Shown: positions 1 to 5,992 of the stretch, in pieces | Position numbering within the stretch: the stretch's first letter is position 1 | How the letters are laid out: every line of letters begins with the position of its first letter | Source: Candidatus Aenigmatarchaeota archaeon | GTDB lineage: Archaea > Aenigmatarchaeota > Aenigmatarchaeia > QMZP01 | Reading direction: 5' to 3' | Length of the DNA: 8,265 nucleotides | Assembly (NCBI GenBank): GCA_016202785.1 | Contig: JACQOC010000002.1 | Span: 1-8,265 of the forward strand | Notes under the pieces: model-generated | What the model saw: the letters and a program-made list of their open reading frames with translations, nothing else | The model's database searches: none | Told to the model about the DNA's origin: nothing | Translations under genes and position numbers: made by a program

Positions 1-103
1 CGATGGCCGCAAAGGCTATTTCAGCCGGCGCAACCCCGATGCTGGCCGCGCCGGCTATGGCTGGCATGATCAAAAAACAGAAGAGGACGGGGAGCAGCCT
101 CAT
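1..103 (-). CDS. Exported protein, N-terminus only (cut by window edge)
   Basis: Reading the minus strand from an ATG at 103-101 gives 34 codons that stay open to base 1. The product begins MRLLPVLFCFLIMPAIAGAA, a clear Sec-type signal peptide: one Arg, a hydrophobic core, and a small-residue AGA/A cleavage region near residue 19-20. After it comes SIGVAPAEIAFAAI, a short beta-like stretch that recalls the 'v.P..i.F..v' opening of ASH/choice-of-anchor-type Ig folds, although this is too little to classify. A TATA-like element at 125-131 lies 25 bases upstream of the ATG, so the gene probably has its own leaderless promoter although it follows the 149-1012 gene by only 45 bases. It belongs to the cluster of secreted proteins on this strand. 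The function is unknown and most of the gene lies outside the window. Confidence 0.65.
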   Translation of the reverse strand, partial: MRLLPVLFCFLIMPAIAGAASIGVAPAEIAFAAI

Positions 104-124
104 TCCGACTATTCCCCGTTTGGC

Positions 125-131
125 TTATATA
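125..131 (-). promoter_or_regulatory. TATA box of the leftmost exported-protein gene
   Basis: The minus strand reads TATATAA here, flanked by GAGG upstream and GCC downstream. Its centre is 25 bases from the ATG at 103, the distance expected between an archaeal TATA box and the transcription start, so the mRNA would begin at or next to the start codon. No Shine-Dalgarno sequence lies before the ATG. This is an inference from spacing and composition. Confidence 0.6.
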
Positions 132-148
132 CCTCTGCAAACACTACG

Positions 149-1012
149 CTACCTGCACGTCTGTGCCGCTGGGGCGCAGACACAGGCATTGGCACTGCCG
201 GTCTTGCCGCTGGTCAGCATGCCCTTGGTGCCGCAAGTCGGCGCCGGGCTGGCTAAGTTAGTACACCAGGTTGTGGCGTTCACCACGTTCAGGCAGCTGT
301 TAGTCGTTGCCGTCACAAATTTCTCCTGCACGCCGTCACAGTTGTAGTCGTAGGAGCCGTCGCCTCGGTTTATCTGGAAGAACTGCGTCTGTCCAGGCCT
401 GGCTTTGGCGTTGTTGTCGTAGCAGTCGGTGCCGAGCGAGTCAGACAGCCGGATGTAGCCGGATGCCGGTTGGGCGTCAGAGATGATGGCGTTGGTGCTC
501 AGCGTGTAGTTGTCCCTATCATTGTCTGGCAGCCAAAGGCTGCCGGATAGCGGTGCGAAGTCCAGCATCCTGATCCACCGGTCCTCTGCGCTTCCCTGAT
601 CCACGGCCCTCGCCATTACGACGTAGTTGCCTCTCTCGTCAGCTGGCTCCATATTGAAGGTGCAGTTGTACCAGGCCGAAGTGCTTTCGTTCTCCAGCAC
701 TGACGGGTCGGATAGGATCAGAGGCACTATCGCCTTCCACACCGTAGCTTCAAAGGTGCTGGCGATGTCAGCGGCATGCGCAACTCGGCATTCCTTGATG
801 GTCAGGTCTTGCAGGCTGTTGAGGTCGGACAGGCGTGCCGTAGCTGTTATCGGGGTGCTGGCGCTGATTGGCAGCAGGCTGCTTGGCGCCAGGCCTACTT
901 CCTCCACCTTGGGCGGAAGGTTAAGCACGTCGGCATTGATTACCACGTTGCTGCCGTAAGCCAGGCCGGCCACCGCCACCAATGCCAGTCCGATGAAGAT
1001 TGCTGATTTCAT
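149..1012 (-). CDS. Secreted Cys-rich protein with Ig-like module and DCYDN...DYNCDG motif
   Basis: This is a 287-residue exported protein of unknown function. Residues 1-20 form a signal peptide (MKSAIFIGLALVAVAGLAYG). Residues of about 45-137 look like one Ig-like beta domain: a strand ITATARLSDLNSLQDLT, then YNCTFNM, then GNYVVMARAVD. This is the same strand pattern as in the upstream neighbour. Residues 196-227 carry DCYDN...PGQTQFF...RGDGSYDYNCDG, an Asp/Asn/Cys-rich motif found in secreted bacterial and archaeal proteins and suggestive of metal binding. The C-terminal third is Cys-rich (C197, C225, C240, C250, C260, C277, C279, C286), implying disulfides, and N-glycosylation sequons (NES, NCT, NYT, NAT) are present. 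There is no C-terminal membrane anchor. It starts 16 bases after the stop of the 1029-1937 gene, with no TATA or Shine-Dalgarno in the gap, so the two are probably co-transcribed. Confidence 0.85.
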   Translation of the reverse strand: MKSAIFIGLALVAVAGLAYGSNVVINADVLNLPPKVEEVGLAPSSLLPISASTPITATARLSDLNSLQDLTIKECRVAHAADIASTFEATVWKAIVPLILSDPSVLENESTSAWYNCTFNMEPADERGNYVVMARAVDQGSAEDRWIRMLDFAPLSGSLWLPDNDRDNYTLSTNAIISDAQPASGYIRLSDSLGTDCYDNNAKARPGQTQFFQINRGDGSYDYNCDGVQEKFVTATTNSCLNVVNATTWCTNLASPAPTCGTKGMLTSGKTGSANACVCAPAAQTCR

Positions 1013-1028
1013 GGTGTGTCGCTAGTTG

Positions 1029-1937
1029 CTACGTTCCCGGTTCGCAGATGGATGCCGCAAGCGCGGTGAGGACTTTGGTGCCGGAGTATGTTCCAGGTAA
1101 GGTCGCCAGCGGAACGGATAGCGTGGTCGTCATGGTTGCCGCAAGCCCAGCTGCCAGGTCGGCATCGAAGCATTCGCCGACGCCCGCTTCAACTATGGGC
1201 AGTGCGCCGTCCAGGGTTTCGCTTATGCTGCTGGCCGGTATGGTGTCGCCGCCTCCAGTTCTATCCAGCGCCGGCTTGTCGTCCTCTATGTCGATCGGGG
1301 TGTTGCAGATGTTGGTCAGCACTACGTCCATCGGGCTGCTTGACTGACCCGGCGCGACATTGCCGAAGCTTATCAGGCTCTGGTTGATCTGCACGCCGCT
1401 GCAGGTGCCGAAAGCTAGTATGTTGCTTTCCACGCCAGATGTCTGGTTGGCATCGGTGGCCGTTGCAGTTATCGCATAATCCCCGCTGGCCTCGGTTGAC
1501 GCTATCGTGAAGGTTCCGGAGTAAAGATCGCAGGTGCCATTGGCATTCTTGCCCACGAAATCCGGATCGACCGTCGCAACTAGGCAATCGGCCTGGGCAG
1601 TTGCGTTGTTTTCCATGGCCAAGGTTATCCCTTCCGGAGCGGTGTTGGGGCGGGTAAGGGATGCGGTAACGGACGTTAGGTCGCCGACGCCGTTGTCGTC
1701 GCACGCGCTGATGCACACCCGGACGGTTGTTGCTTGCCCGGGCGTAGGCGCCACGGCTGTGACATTGGCACCGTCAACCACTTCCCATTTCTTCTCTATG
1801 AACGGCGTCAGGCTGGTGACCTCCAAGTTAAGGTTCAAATTCTGAGGTGGTTGTGTTTGGCCGATGGCAAGCGGGGCAGCAAACGCTGCGATGAGAACGA
1901 ATATTGCTGGTATGGAAAATTTCTTCAAACATTTCAC
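1029..1937 (-). CDS. Secreted Ig-like / ASH-like domain protein
   Basis: This 302-residue exported protein is of unknown function and is probably a cell-surface or extracellular adhesion-type protein. Residues 1-26 are a signal peptide (basic start, core AIFVLIAAFAAPLA, cleavage near AIG/Q). Residues of about 60-165 form an Ig-like module with TTVRVCISACDDNGVGDLTS, then YSGTFTI, then GDYAITATATD. Residues of about 181-302 resemble ASH/choice-of-anchor domains: QINQSLISFGNVAPGQSSSP, VVLTNICNTPIDI, and a closing LPGTYSGTKVLTA strand. Several Cys pairs and NxS/T sequons fit an exported fold. The longest reading frame starts with GTG at 1937, but the purine-rich GAGGGG at 1938-1943 abuts that GTG and sits 9 bases before an in-frame TTG at 1928, which would give a typical MKKFSIPAIF start. 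Unlike most genes here it appears to have a 5' leader. It is the first gene of the minus-strand cluster. Confidence 0.87.
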   Translation of the reverse strand: MKCLKKFSIPAIFVLIAAFAAPLAIGQTQPPQNLNLNLEVTSLTPFIEKKWEVVDGANVTAVAPTPGQATTVRVCISACDDNGVGDLTSVTASLTRPNTAPEGITLAMENNATAQADCLVATVDPDFVGKNANGTCDLYSGTFTIASTEASGDYAITATATDANQTSGVESNILAFGTCSGVQINQSLISFGNVAPGQSSSPMDVVLTNICNTPIDIEDDKPALDRTGGGDTIPASSISETLDGALPIVEAGVGECFDADLAAGLAATMTTTLSVPLATLPGTYSGTKVLTALAASICEPGT

Positions 1938-1943
1938 CCCCTC
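1938..1943 (-). promoter_or_regulatory. Shine-Dalgarno-like GAGGGG that bears on the start choice
   Basis: The minus strand reads GAGGGG directly before the GTG at 1937-1935. The spacing is impossible for that GTG (0 bases) but normal for the in-frame TTG at 1928-1926 (9 bases). It is the only convincing ribosome-binding-like sequence in the window, consistent with this being the one gene whose TATA box lies far from its start. Confidence 0.4.
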
Positions 1944-1957
1944 GCCGTTTGGTTTCT

Positions 1958-1970
1958 GCTTCGCTGAAGC
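1958..1970 (-). promoter_or_regulatory. 5' leader hairpin upstream of the secreted-protein operon
   Basis: The minus strand reads GCTTC-AGC-GAAGC, a perfect 5-bp stem with a 3-base loop. If transcription starts about 25 bases from the TATA element centred at 2001, the hairpin forms within the first bases of the leader. It could modulate translation or stability, or as DNA it could be an operator. The role is inferred from position only. Confidence 0.35.
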
Positions 1971-1996
1971 AAAATTATGTTAGATTAGCCTGGATG

Positions 1997-2005
1997 CTTA
2001 TAAAA
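1997..2005 (-). promoter_or_regulatory. TATA box of the secreted-protein operon
   Basis: The minus strand reads TTTTATAAG, close to the archaeal TATA consensus. It lies 64 bases before the GTG start at 1937, predicting a leader of about 38 bases. This is the only gene in the window with a clearly leadered arrangement. Confidence 0.5.
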
Positions 2006-2071
2006 CTTGTGTATCAGGAAATGCACAAAAAGACACCAAAAGGATAGCCAGGGCAATTCGCCATGCCATCA

Positions 2072-2116
2072 AGCGCCTTACAAGTTTTGCCTAGGCATTG
2101 GGCTTTTTTAGGCGCT
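2072..2116 (+). promoter_or_regulatory. Promoter of the alkyltransferase gene with a flanking inverted repeat
   Basis: A 7-base inverted repeat (AGCGCCT at 2072-2078 and AGGCGCT at 2110-2116) brackets a T-run at 2104-2109. The CTTTTTTAG element is centred 26 bases before the ATG at 2133, the spacing of a TATA box for a leaderless mRNA, although it is a weak TATA. A further palindrome, TGCCTAGGCA at 2088-2097, lies within the loop. The symmetry next to the TATA could be an operator. The T-run might instead terminate transcription entering from the left, but no plus-strand gene lies there. Confidence 0.35.
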
Positions 2117-2132
2117 GGAAGAATAGGAAAGC

Positions 2133-2438
2133 ATGGCCAACTTTTCATCCAAAGTGTATGAAATCCTCAAGACGGTGCCGAAGGGGAAAGTGACCACTTA
2201 CAAGGAGATTGCCCATGCGCTTGGCGTGAAGAGCTACCGGGCGGTCGGCCAGGCGCTGAAACGCAACCCGTACGCGCCGATGGTGCCGTGCCACCGGGTG
2301 ATCAGCAGTGACGGCACGTTGGGCGGTTTCAACGGCGGCACGAAAGACATCCCAAGGATAGCCAGGCTGCTGGAGCGCGAGGGCGTGCCGGTACGCGACG
2401 GCAGGATTGAGCTAGAGAAATATTTGCACCGCTTTTAA
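2133..2438 (+). CDS. ogt: Methylated-DNA--protein-cysteine methyltransferase (O6-alkylguanine-DNA alkyltransferase)
   Basis: This is a 101-residue suicide DNA repair protein that transfers an alkyl group from O6-alkylguanine (and O4-alkylthymine) to its own cysteine. The acceptor motif is MVPCHRVISSDGTLGGFNGG, with active-site Cys53 and His54. Because the motif is PCHR rather than PWHR, it is an active alkyltransferase and not an alkyltransferase-like protein. The helix-turn-helix lies at residues of about 20-48 (TTYKEIAHALGV, then YRAVGQALKRNP), with the arginine finger R36 and hinge N45. Only the conserved C-terminal DNA-binding/catalytic domain is present, with no N-terminal domain as in Ada-C or the longer Ogt proteins; such short forms are common. 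The ATG at 2133 fits the TATA spacing for a leaderless transcript. It stands alone, 92 bases before the DUF763 gene. The symbol is used in the generic family sense. Confidence 0.95.
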   Translation: MANFSSKVYEILKTVPKGKVTTYKEIAHALGVKSYRAVGQALKRNPYAPMVPCHRVISSDGTLGGFNGGTKDIPRIARLLEREGVPVRDGRIELEKYLHRF

Positions 2439-2503
2439 TACCAAACATCGGCGCTGAGTTCTCAAGGTTAACCGGCCCTAGCGGAATGTCTTTCCCAGTA
2501 GTC

Positions 2504-2509
2504 TTTTAT
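2504..2509 (+). promoter_or_regulatory. TATA-like element of the DUF763 gene
   Basis: TTTTAT is centred 25 bases upstream of the ATG at 2531. This supports 2531 as the true start of the DUF763 gene rather than the downstream in-frame GTG at 2572, which has no such element at the right distance. Confidence 0.45.
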
Positions 2510-2530
2510 CCGGCCAGAAGAAAGCTAAAC

Positions 2531-3639
2531 ATGCGCATCGGCATAGCGGAGCTGCCGCTGCATCCGGGAAAGTGCCCGAGGTGGCTGTTTCCGAGAATGA
2601 AAAATTGGCGGAAAGCATAGCCGACGTCATCATCTTCGAGTACGGCCAGGACGAATTGCTGAAAAGGCTGTCCGACCCGTTCTTCTTCCAGGCGCTGGGC
2701 TGTGTGTTGGCTTTCGATTGGCATTCCTCCGGGCTCACCACCACGGTGTGCGGGGCCCTGAAGGCGACCATTGACCCGGAGACGCATGGCCTGGCAGTGG
2801 CCGGCGGCAAAGGGCGCATGAGCCGCATGGCGCCGGCGGAGATTAAGCGGCATGGCGAGCTGTTCTCATTGTCTTCGGCGTCCGTCGCCAGGCTGGTTTA
2901 CTCGAGCAGGATGTCCGCTAAAGTAGACAGCAGCTGCATCCAGGACAATTATAACCTTTACCACCACTGCTTCTTCTTCACCGAAAAAGGCCAATGGTGT
3001 GTCATCCAGCAGGGCATGAACCCGGCCACCAGGTATGCGCGGCGCTACCATTGGCTGTCGGACTCCATGCGCTCCTTCGTCGAGGAGCCGCATGCGGCCA
3101 TCTGTGCGCAGGCCAGGCAGCAGGCGGTGCTGGACATGACCTCGAAGGACAGTGAAGATGCGAAGAAGATATCCCTGGACCTAGTGCGTGACAACCCCAG
3201 GCGGCTGCAGCGGCTGTGCAACGTGCAGACCAGCCTGGAAACTTACTTCCAGCCGGCGCATGACGAGAAGTTCCTGCGCCTGCATGCCGACCACCGCATC
3301 TATCTCAGCAAGCAGACCATGGAAGCGTTGCGCAGGACCTACGAGATCCAGCCGCAGGATTATGAGGAACTGGTCGCGCTCAAAGGTATTGGGCCGGCCG
3401 CGGTACGGTCTTTAGCGCTTATTTCCGAACTGGTGTACGGCAAACCGGCCAGCTGGGAAGACCCAGCCAAGTTCAGCTATTCCCACGGCGGCAAGGACGG
3501 CATACCATTTCCGGTCGACCGCAAGACCATGGACGGCTCGATCGAGATGCTCCGCGCCGGGATAGAGGAGGCCAAAGCTGGCAGCCGGGAGAAGCTGACG
3601 GCCCTGCAGCGGCTGGAGAGCATCATGGCGGCCGGCTGA
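2531..3639 (+). CDS. DUF763 family protein, interrupted by a one-base frameshift near the N-terminus
   Basis: Translation from the ATG at 2531 gives MRIGIAELPLHPGKCPRWLF, the typical DUF763 N-terminus, but this frame stops at a TAG soon after an A-run at 2600-2604. The rest of the family sequence continues in another frame, KLAESIADVIIFEYGQDELL, to the stop at 3637-3639. Adding one A to the five-A run rejoins them as MKKLAES and gives 369 residues, about normal for the family. The open stretch from the GTG at 2572 alone would lack the conserved start. Family landmarks (reconstructed numbering) are DWHSSGLTTTVCGALK at 63-78, the Tyr/His/Phe-rich segment at 139-164, a helix-hairpin-helix-like LVALKGIGPAAVRSLAL at 281-297, and SYSHGGKDGIPFPVDR at 316-331. 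The biochemical function is unknown; the HhH-like motif hints at nucleic-acid contact. The break may be a sequencing error, a recent mutation or a recoding site. Confidence 0.88.
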
Positions 3640-3657
3640 GCAAGGAACAGTGTGAGA

Positions 3658-3665
3658 TTAATTAA
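3658..3665 (+). promoter_or_regulatory. TATA-like element of malate dehydrogenase
   Basis: TTAATTAA is centred about 22-23 bases before the ATG at 3684, within the 44-base gap after the DUF763 stop. The spacing suggests a leaderless transcript and an independent promoter rather than read-through from DUF763. Confidence 0.45.
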
Positions 3666-3683
3666 CCGTTTTCATTATCTTAT

Positions 3684-4589
3684 ATGGCCAATATAGCCAT
3701 CATCGGTTCCGGCAACCTGGGCAGCTGCATCGCCTATACCGTCGCGCTCAAGGGCTTGGCGACGAGGCTCATCCTCCATGACAAGGCCGAAGGCCTGGCA
3801 GAAGGCCATGTCCTTGATCTGGTGCAGGCGTTCCCGTCCGAGCAGATAGACATCAGGGCCGGCAGCCTGGACGACTGCCTGGACTCTGACATAGCGATCG
3901 TTTCTGCTGGCCTGGCGCGCAGCCCGAATACGGAATCGAGGCTGGAGCTGGCGGCGACCAACCTCAAGATCATCAAGGGCATCGCGCAAGGCATGCACGG
4001 CTATGAGGGCATCGCCATCGTCCTCACCAACCCGACTGACGTGATGAACTATTTCTTCCAGAAGCATTCCGGCATCGACCGGCATCGGGTCATCGGCAGC
4101 GCCGGCCTGCTCGACACGGCCCGCTTCCGGTCGGAGCTGGCCAAAGCCTCGGGACTGCAGCCGCACCAGATCGATGCCATGGTCATCGGCGAGCACGGCG
4201 ACCGCCAAGTGCCGCTGTTCGGCCTGGCGCTGGCCAATGGCAAAGGAATAAACGTCCCTGAGGACGTGAAGCGCGCGGTGCGCGACGGGATGCGCAATAT
4301 GGCGCTGGACGTGATCCGCAAGAAGGGCGCGACCATCTACGGCCCGGCCAGCATGACCGCCATGGTCGCCGAGTCAATCGTGAAAGACGGCAAGCAAGTG
4401 CTGCCGTGCTCGGCGGTGCTGGACGGCGAATACGGCCTGTCTGGCATCAGCATCGGCGTGCCGTGTGTGATCGGCACGGGCGGCATTGAAGGCGTCGTCG
4501 AGTTCGGCCTGGACTGGGAAGATGAAGTCGCCTTGAAGAAGGCGGCGGAAAGTTTGAAACAGTCCATCGGCGCCTTGGAGACCGGATAA
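3684..4589 (+). CDS. mdh: Malate dehydrogenase, LDH-like type, NAD-preferring
   Basis: This 301-residue cytoplasmic enzyme of the lactate/malate dehydrogenase family would interconvert malate and oxaloacetate. The Rossmann glycine motif is G8-S-G10-N-L-G13. Asp33 at the end of the second strand (LILHDK) favours NAD over NADP. The substrate loop reads SAGLARSPNTESRLELAATN: R79 occupies the position that is Gln in lactate dehydrogenases and Arg in malate dehydrogenases, and R86 is the second substrate-binding Arg. The catalytic residues N116 (TNPTD), D144 and R147 (GLLDTARFR) and H171 (GEHGDR) are all present with standard spacing. The loop appears one residue longer than in typical members. 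The length is normal for an archaeal enzyme. It stands in its own transcription unit, convergent with HMG-CoA reductase. Specificity for malate is an inference from R79; a related 2-hydroxyacid dehydrogenase is less likely. Confidence 0.93.
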   Translation: MANIAIIGSGNLGSCIAYTVALKGLATRLILHDKAEGLAEGHVLDLVQAFPSEQIDIRAGSLDDCLDSDIAIVSAGLARSPNTESRLELAATNLKIIKGIAQGMHGYEGIAIVLTNPTDVMNYFFQKHSGIDRHRVIGSAGLLDTARFRSELAKASGLQPHQIDAMVIGEHGDRQVPLFGLALANGKGINVPEDVKRAVRDGMRNMALDVIRKKGATIYGPASMTAMVAESIVKDGKQVLPCSAVLDGEYGLSGISIGVPCVIGTGGIEGVVEFGLDWEDEVALKKAAESLKQSIGALETG

Positions 4590-4638
4590 AACGGTGTTAA
4601 GTTTTCTTTACACGTGTTAAAAATAATTTACAAGCAAT
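4590..4638. terminator. A/T-rich intergenic gap between convergent genes, probable termination region
   Basis: Malate dehydrogenase and HMG-CoA reductase end facing each other across 49 bases. The gap contains GTTTTCTTT (4601-4609) in the plus direction and TTATTTTTAA in the minus direction (complement of 4616-4625 region), both T-rich as favoured by archaeal intrinsic termination. Between them lies the palindrome ACACGTGT (4610-4617). No strong GC hairpin is seen, so termination is inferred from composition and gene orientation. Confidence 0.4.
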
Positions 4639-5904
4639 TCACTTGTTTTTGCGCAGTGCATCGACGATCTCCTTGGCCCGTTCTACCCGGATCTTCTTCT
4701 CCTTAACCAGCTGCGCGGCCACCTGGTCGACGATGTCGGCTGTGGCGCCGCCCATGATCGCGATGTTCTTGGCGTGCAGCTTCATGTGTCCTTCCTGGAT
4801 GCCGACGGTTGAGAGGGCGCGCAATGCGGCAAAGTTCTGCGCTAGGCCTACAGCAGCGATGATCTCAGACAGCTCCTTGGCGGTCTTGACCCCAAGTATC
4901 CTTACTGCGGCCTTTGCCGTCGGGTGGGTTCTGGTGGCGCCGCCCACCAGGCCAACAGCCACTGGCAGTTCAATCTCTCCCACTAGGTTGCCGTCCTGGT
5001 CTTCATGGTATTTGGTCAAACTCTGGTAGCGGCCATCCCTAGCTGCATAAGCATGCGCCCCTGCTTCCACGGCCCGGAAGTCGTTGCCCGTCGCTATGAC
5101 CACGGCATCGATGCCGTTCATGATGCCCTTGTTGTGGGTCGCGCAACGGTACAGGTCGGCATCGGCAAACGCGTAAGCTTCAACGACGCCGTTGACCGCG
5201 TCTTCACCGATGTCTTGCTTCTTCCATACCGCCTTGGCGCGGGCCAACCGTTTTACGGCAAAATTGGAGATGATGCGCAGCCGCACACGGCCGCCGGACA
5301 GCTCCTCGAGCAGCGGGGAAACAGCCTCAGCCATGGTGTTGACCGCGTTGGCGCCCATTGCATCGCGGACGTCGACCAATAAATGGACTATCACCATCTT
5401 GCCTTTCTGCGTGTCTATCACCCGCGCTTCCAGGCCGCGCGCGCCGCCGCCGAATTTGACCAGCGTGGGGTCCTGCTGGTTGGCCAGCTCTATTATCTGC
5501 TTTTTGCCGTTGGCGATGGCTTTTGCAGCTGCCGCGGCATCCTTTGTGCCCACCACTTGGATCTGGCCGATCATGACCGGCTCATCGCTTGCGGTCTTGA
5601 AGCCGCCGGACGGCCGGGCCAGCTTGGCTGCATTGCTAGCAGCAGCGACAACGGAAGGCTCCTCGAGCACCATGGGTATTAAATAATCCTTGCCGTTGAT
5701 CATGAAATTGGTGGCTATGCCAAACGGCAATTCGTGCGTCCCGACCACGTTCTCGATCATGCGGTCGGCCGCATCCATGGCCAGCGCACCGGTTTTTGCT
5801 ATCGCCTCGCACTCCTCATCAGTCAGGCCGGCAAACTTTTTCACCAGCGCCAAGCGCTGCTTGGGCGGCAGCTTGTAGAAGCCGGAGATGTCAGAGCTTC
5901 CCAT
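4639..5904 (-). CDS. hmgA: Hydroxymethylglutaryl-CoA reductase, class II (bacterial-type)
   Basis: This enzyme forms mevalonate from HMG-CoA, the committed step to archaeal isoprenoid lipids; in some bacteria the class II enzyme runs in reverse to degrade mevalonate. The 421-residue product is close along its whole length to the Pseudomonas mevalonii type: MGSSDISGFYKLPPKQRLAL, ENVVGTHELP, DVRDAMGANAVNTMAEAV, CATHNKGIMNGIDAVVIATG. The catalytic set is complete: E82 (LEEPS), K259 (HNKG), D275 (TGND) and H373 (EGHM). D145 (ANQQDP) aligns with the region tied to NADH preference, which is tentative. It lacks the membrane domain of eukaryotic class I enzymes. A longer reading frame begins at 5994, but the ATG at 5904 gives the family N-terminus and lies 26 bases from an excellent TATA box, so the extra 30 residues are not coding. 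Most archaea carry class I, so lateral acquisition is plausible. Confidence 0.95.
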   Translation of the reverse strand: MGSSDISGFYKLPPKQRLALVKKFAGLTDEECEAIAKTGALAMDAADRMIENVVGTHELPFGIATNFMINGKDYLIPMVLEEPSVVAAASNAAKLARPSGGFKTASDEPVMIGQIQVVGTKDAAAAAKAIANGKKQIIELANQQDPTLVKFGGGARGLEARVIDTQKGKMVIVHLLVDVRDAMGANAVNTMAEAVSPLLEELSGGRVRLRIISNFAVKRLARAKAVWKKQDIGEDAVNGVVEAYAFADADLYRCATHNKGIMNGIDAVVIATGNDFRAVEAGAHAYAARDGRYQSLTKYHEDQDGNLVGEIELPVAVGLVGGATRTHPTAKAAVRILGVKTAKELSEIIAAVGLAQNFAALRALSTVGIQEGHMKLHAKNIAIMGGATADIVDQVAAQLVKEKKIRVERAKEIVDALRKNK

Positions 5905-5992
5905 ACGCTCTACTTTCCGGGCCGGATATTTAAACCCGTCTTGGCCGGCTTCGGCCGACATAAGAATAAATGCCTTTCTGTCAAATATCGTC
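5905..5992. promoter_or_regulatory. Divergent promoter region with inverted repeat between two TATA boxes
   Basis: Two leaderless genes diverge from this 88-base gap. On the minus strand TTTAAATAT (5926-5934) is centred 26 bases from the HMG-CoA reductase ATG. On the plus strand AGAATAAAT (5963-5971) is centred 26 bases from the ATG at 5993. Between them, at 5943-5956, lies GGCCG-GCTT-CGGCC, a 5-bp inverted repeat almost equidistant from both TATA boxes, where a shared regulator could bind. The TATA calls rest on sequence and spacing; the operator is speculative. Confidence 0.6.

Noticed and set aside
3..347. Plus-strand open frame of 114 codons at the left edge
   Set aside because: It runs antisense through the exported-protein N-terminus and the end of the 149-1012 gene, has no promoter element, and encodes low-complexity Ala/Leu/Val-rich sequence typical of a GC-rich shadow frame.
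2041..2366. 12-base direct repeat AGGATAGCCAGG at 2041-2052 and 2355-2366
   Set aside because: One copy is within the alkyltransferase coding sequence and the other in the upstream spacer; no further similarity flanks them, so it is probably coincidence.
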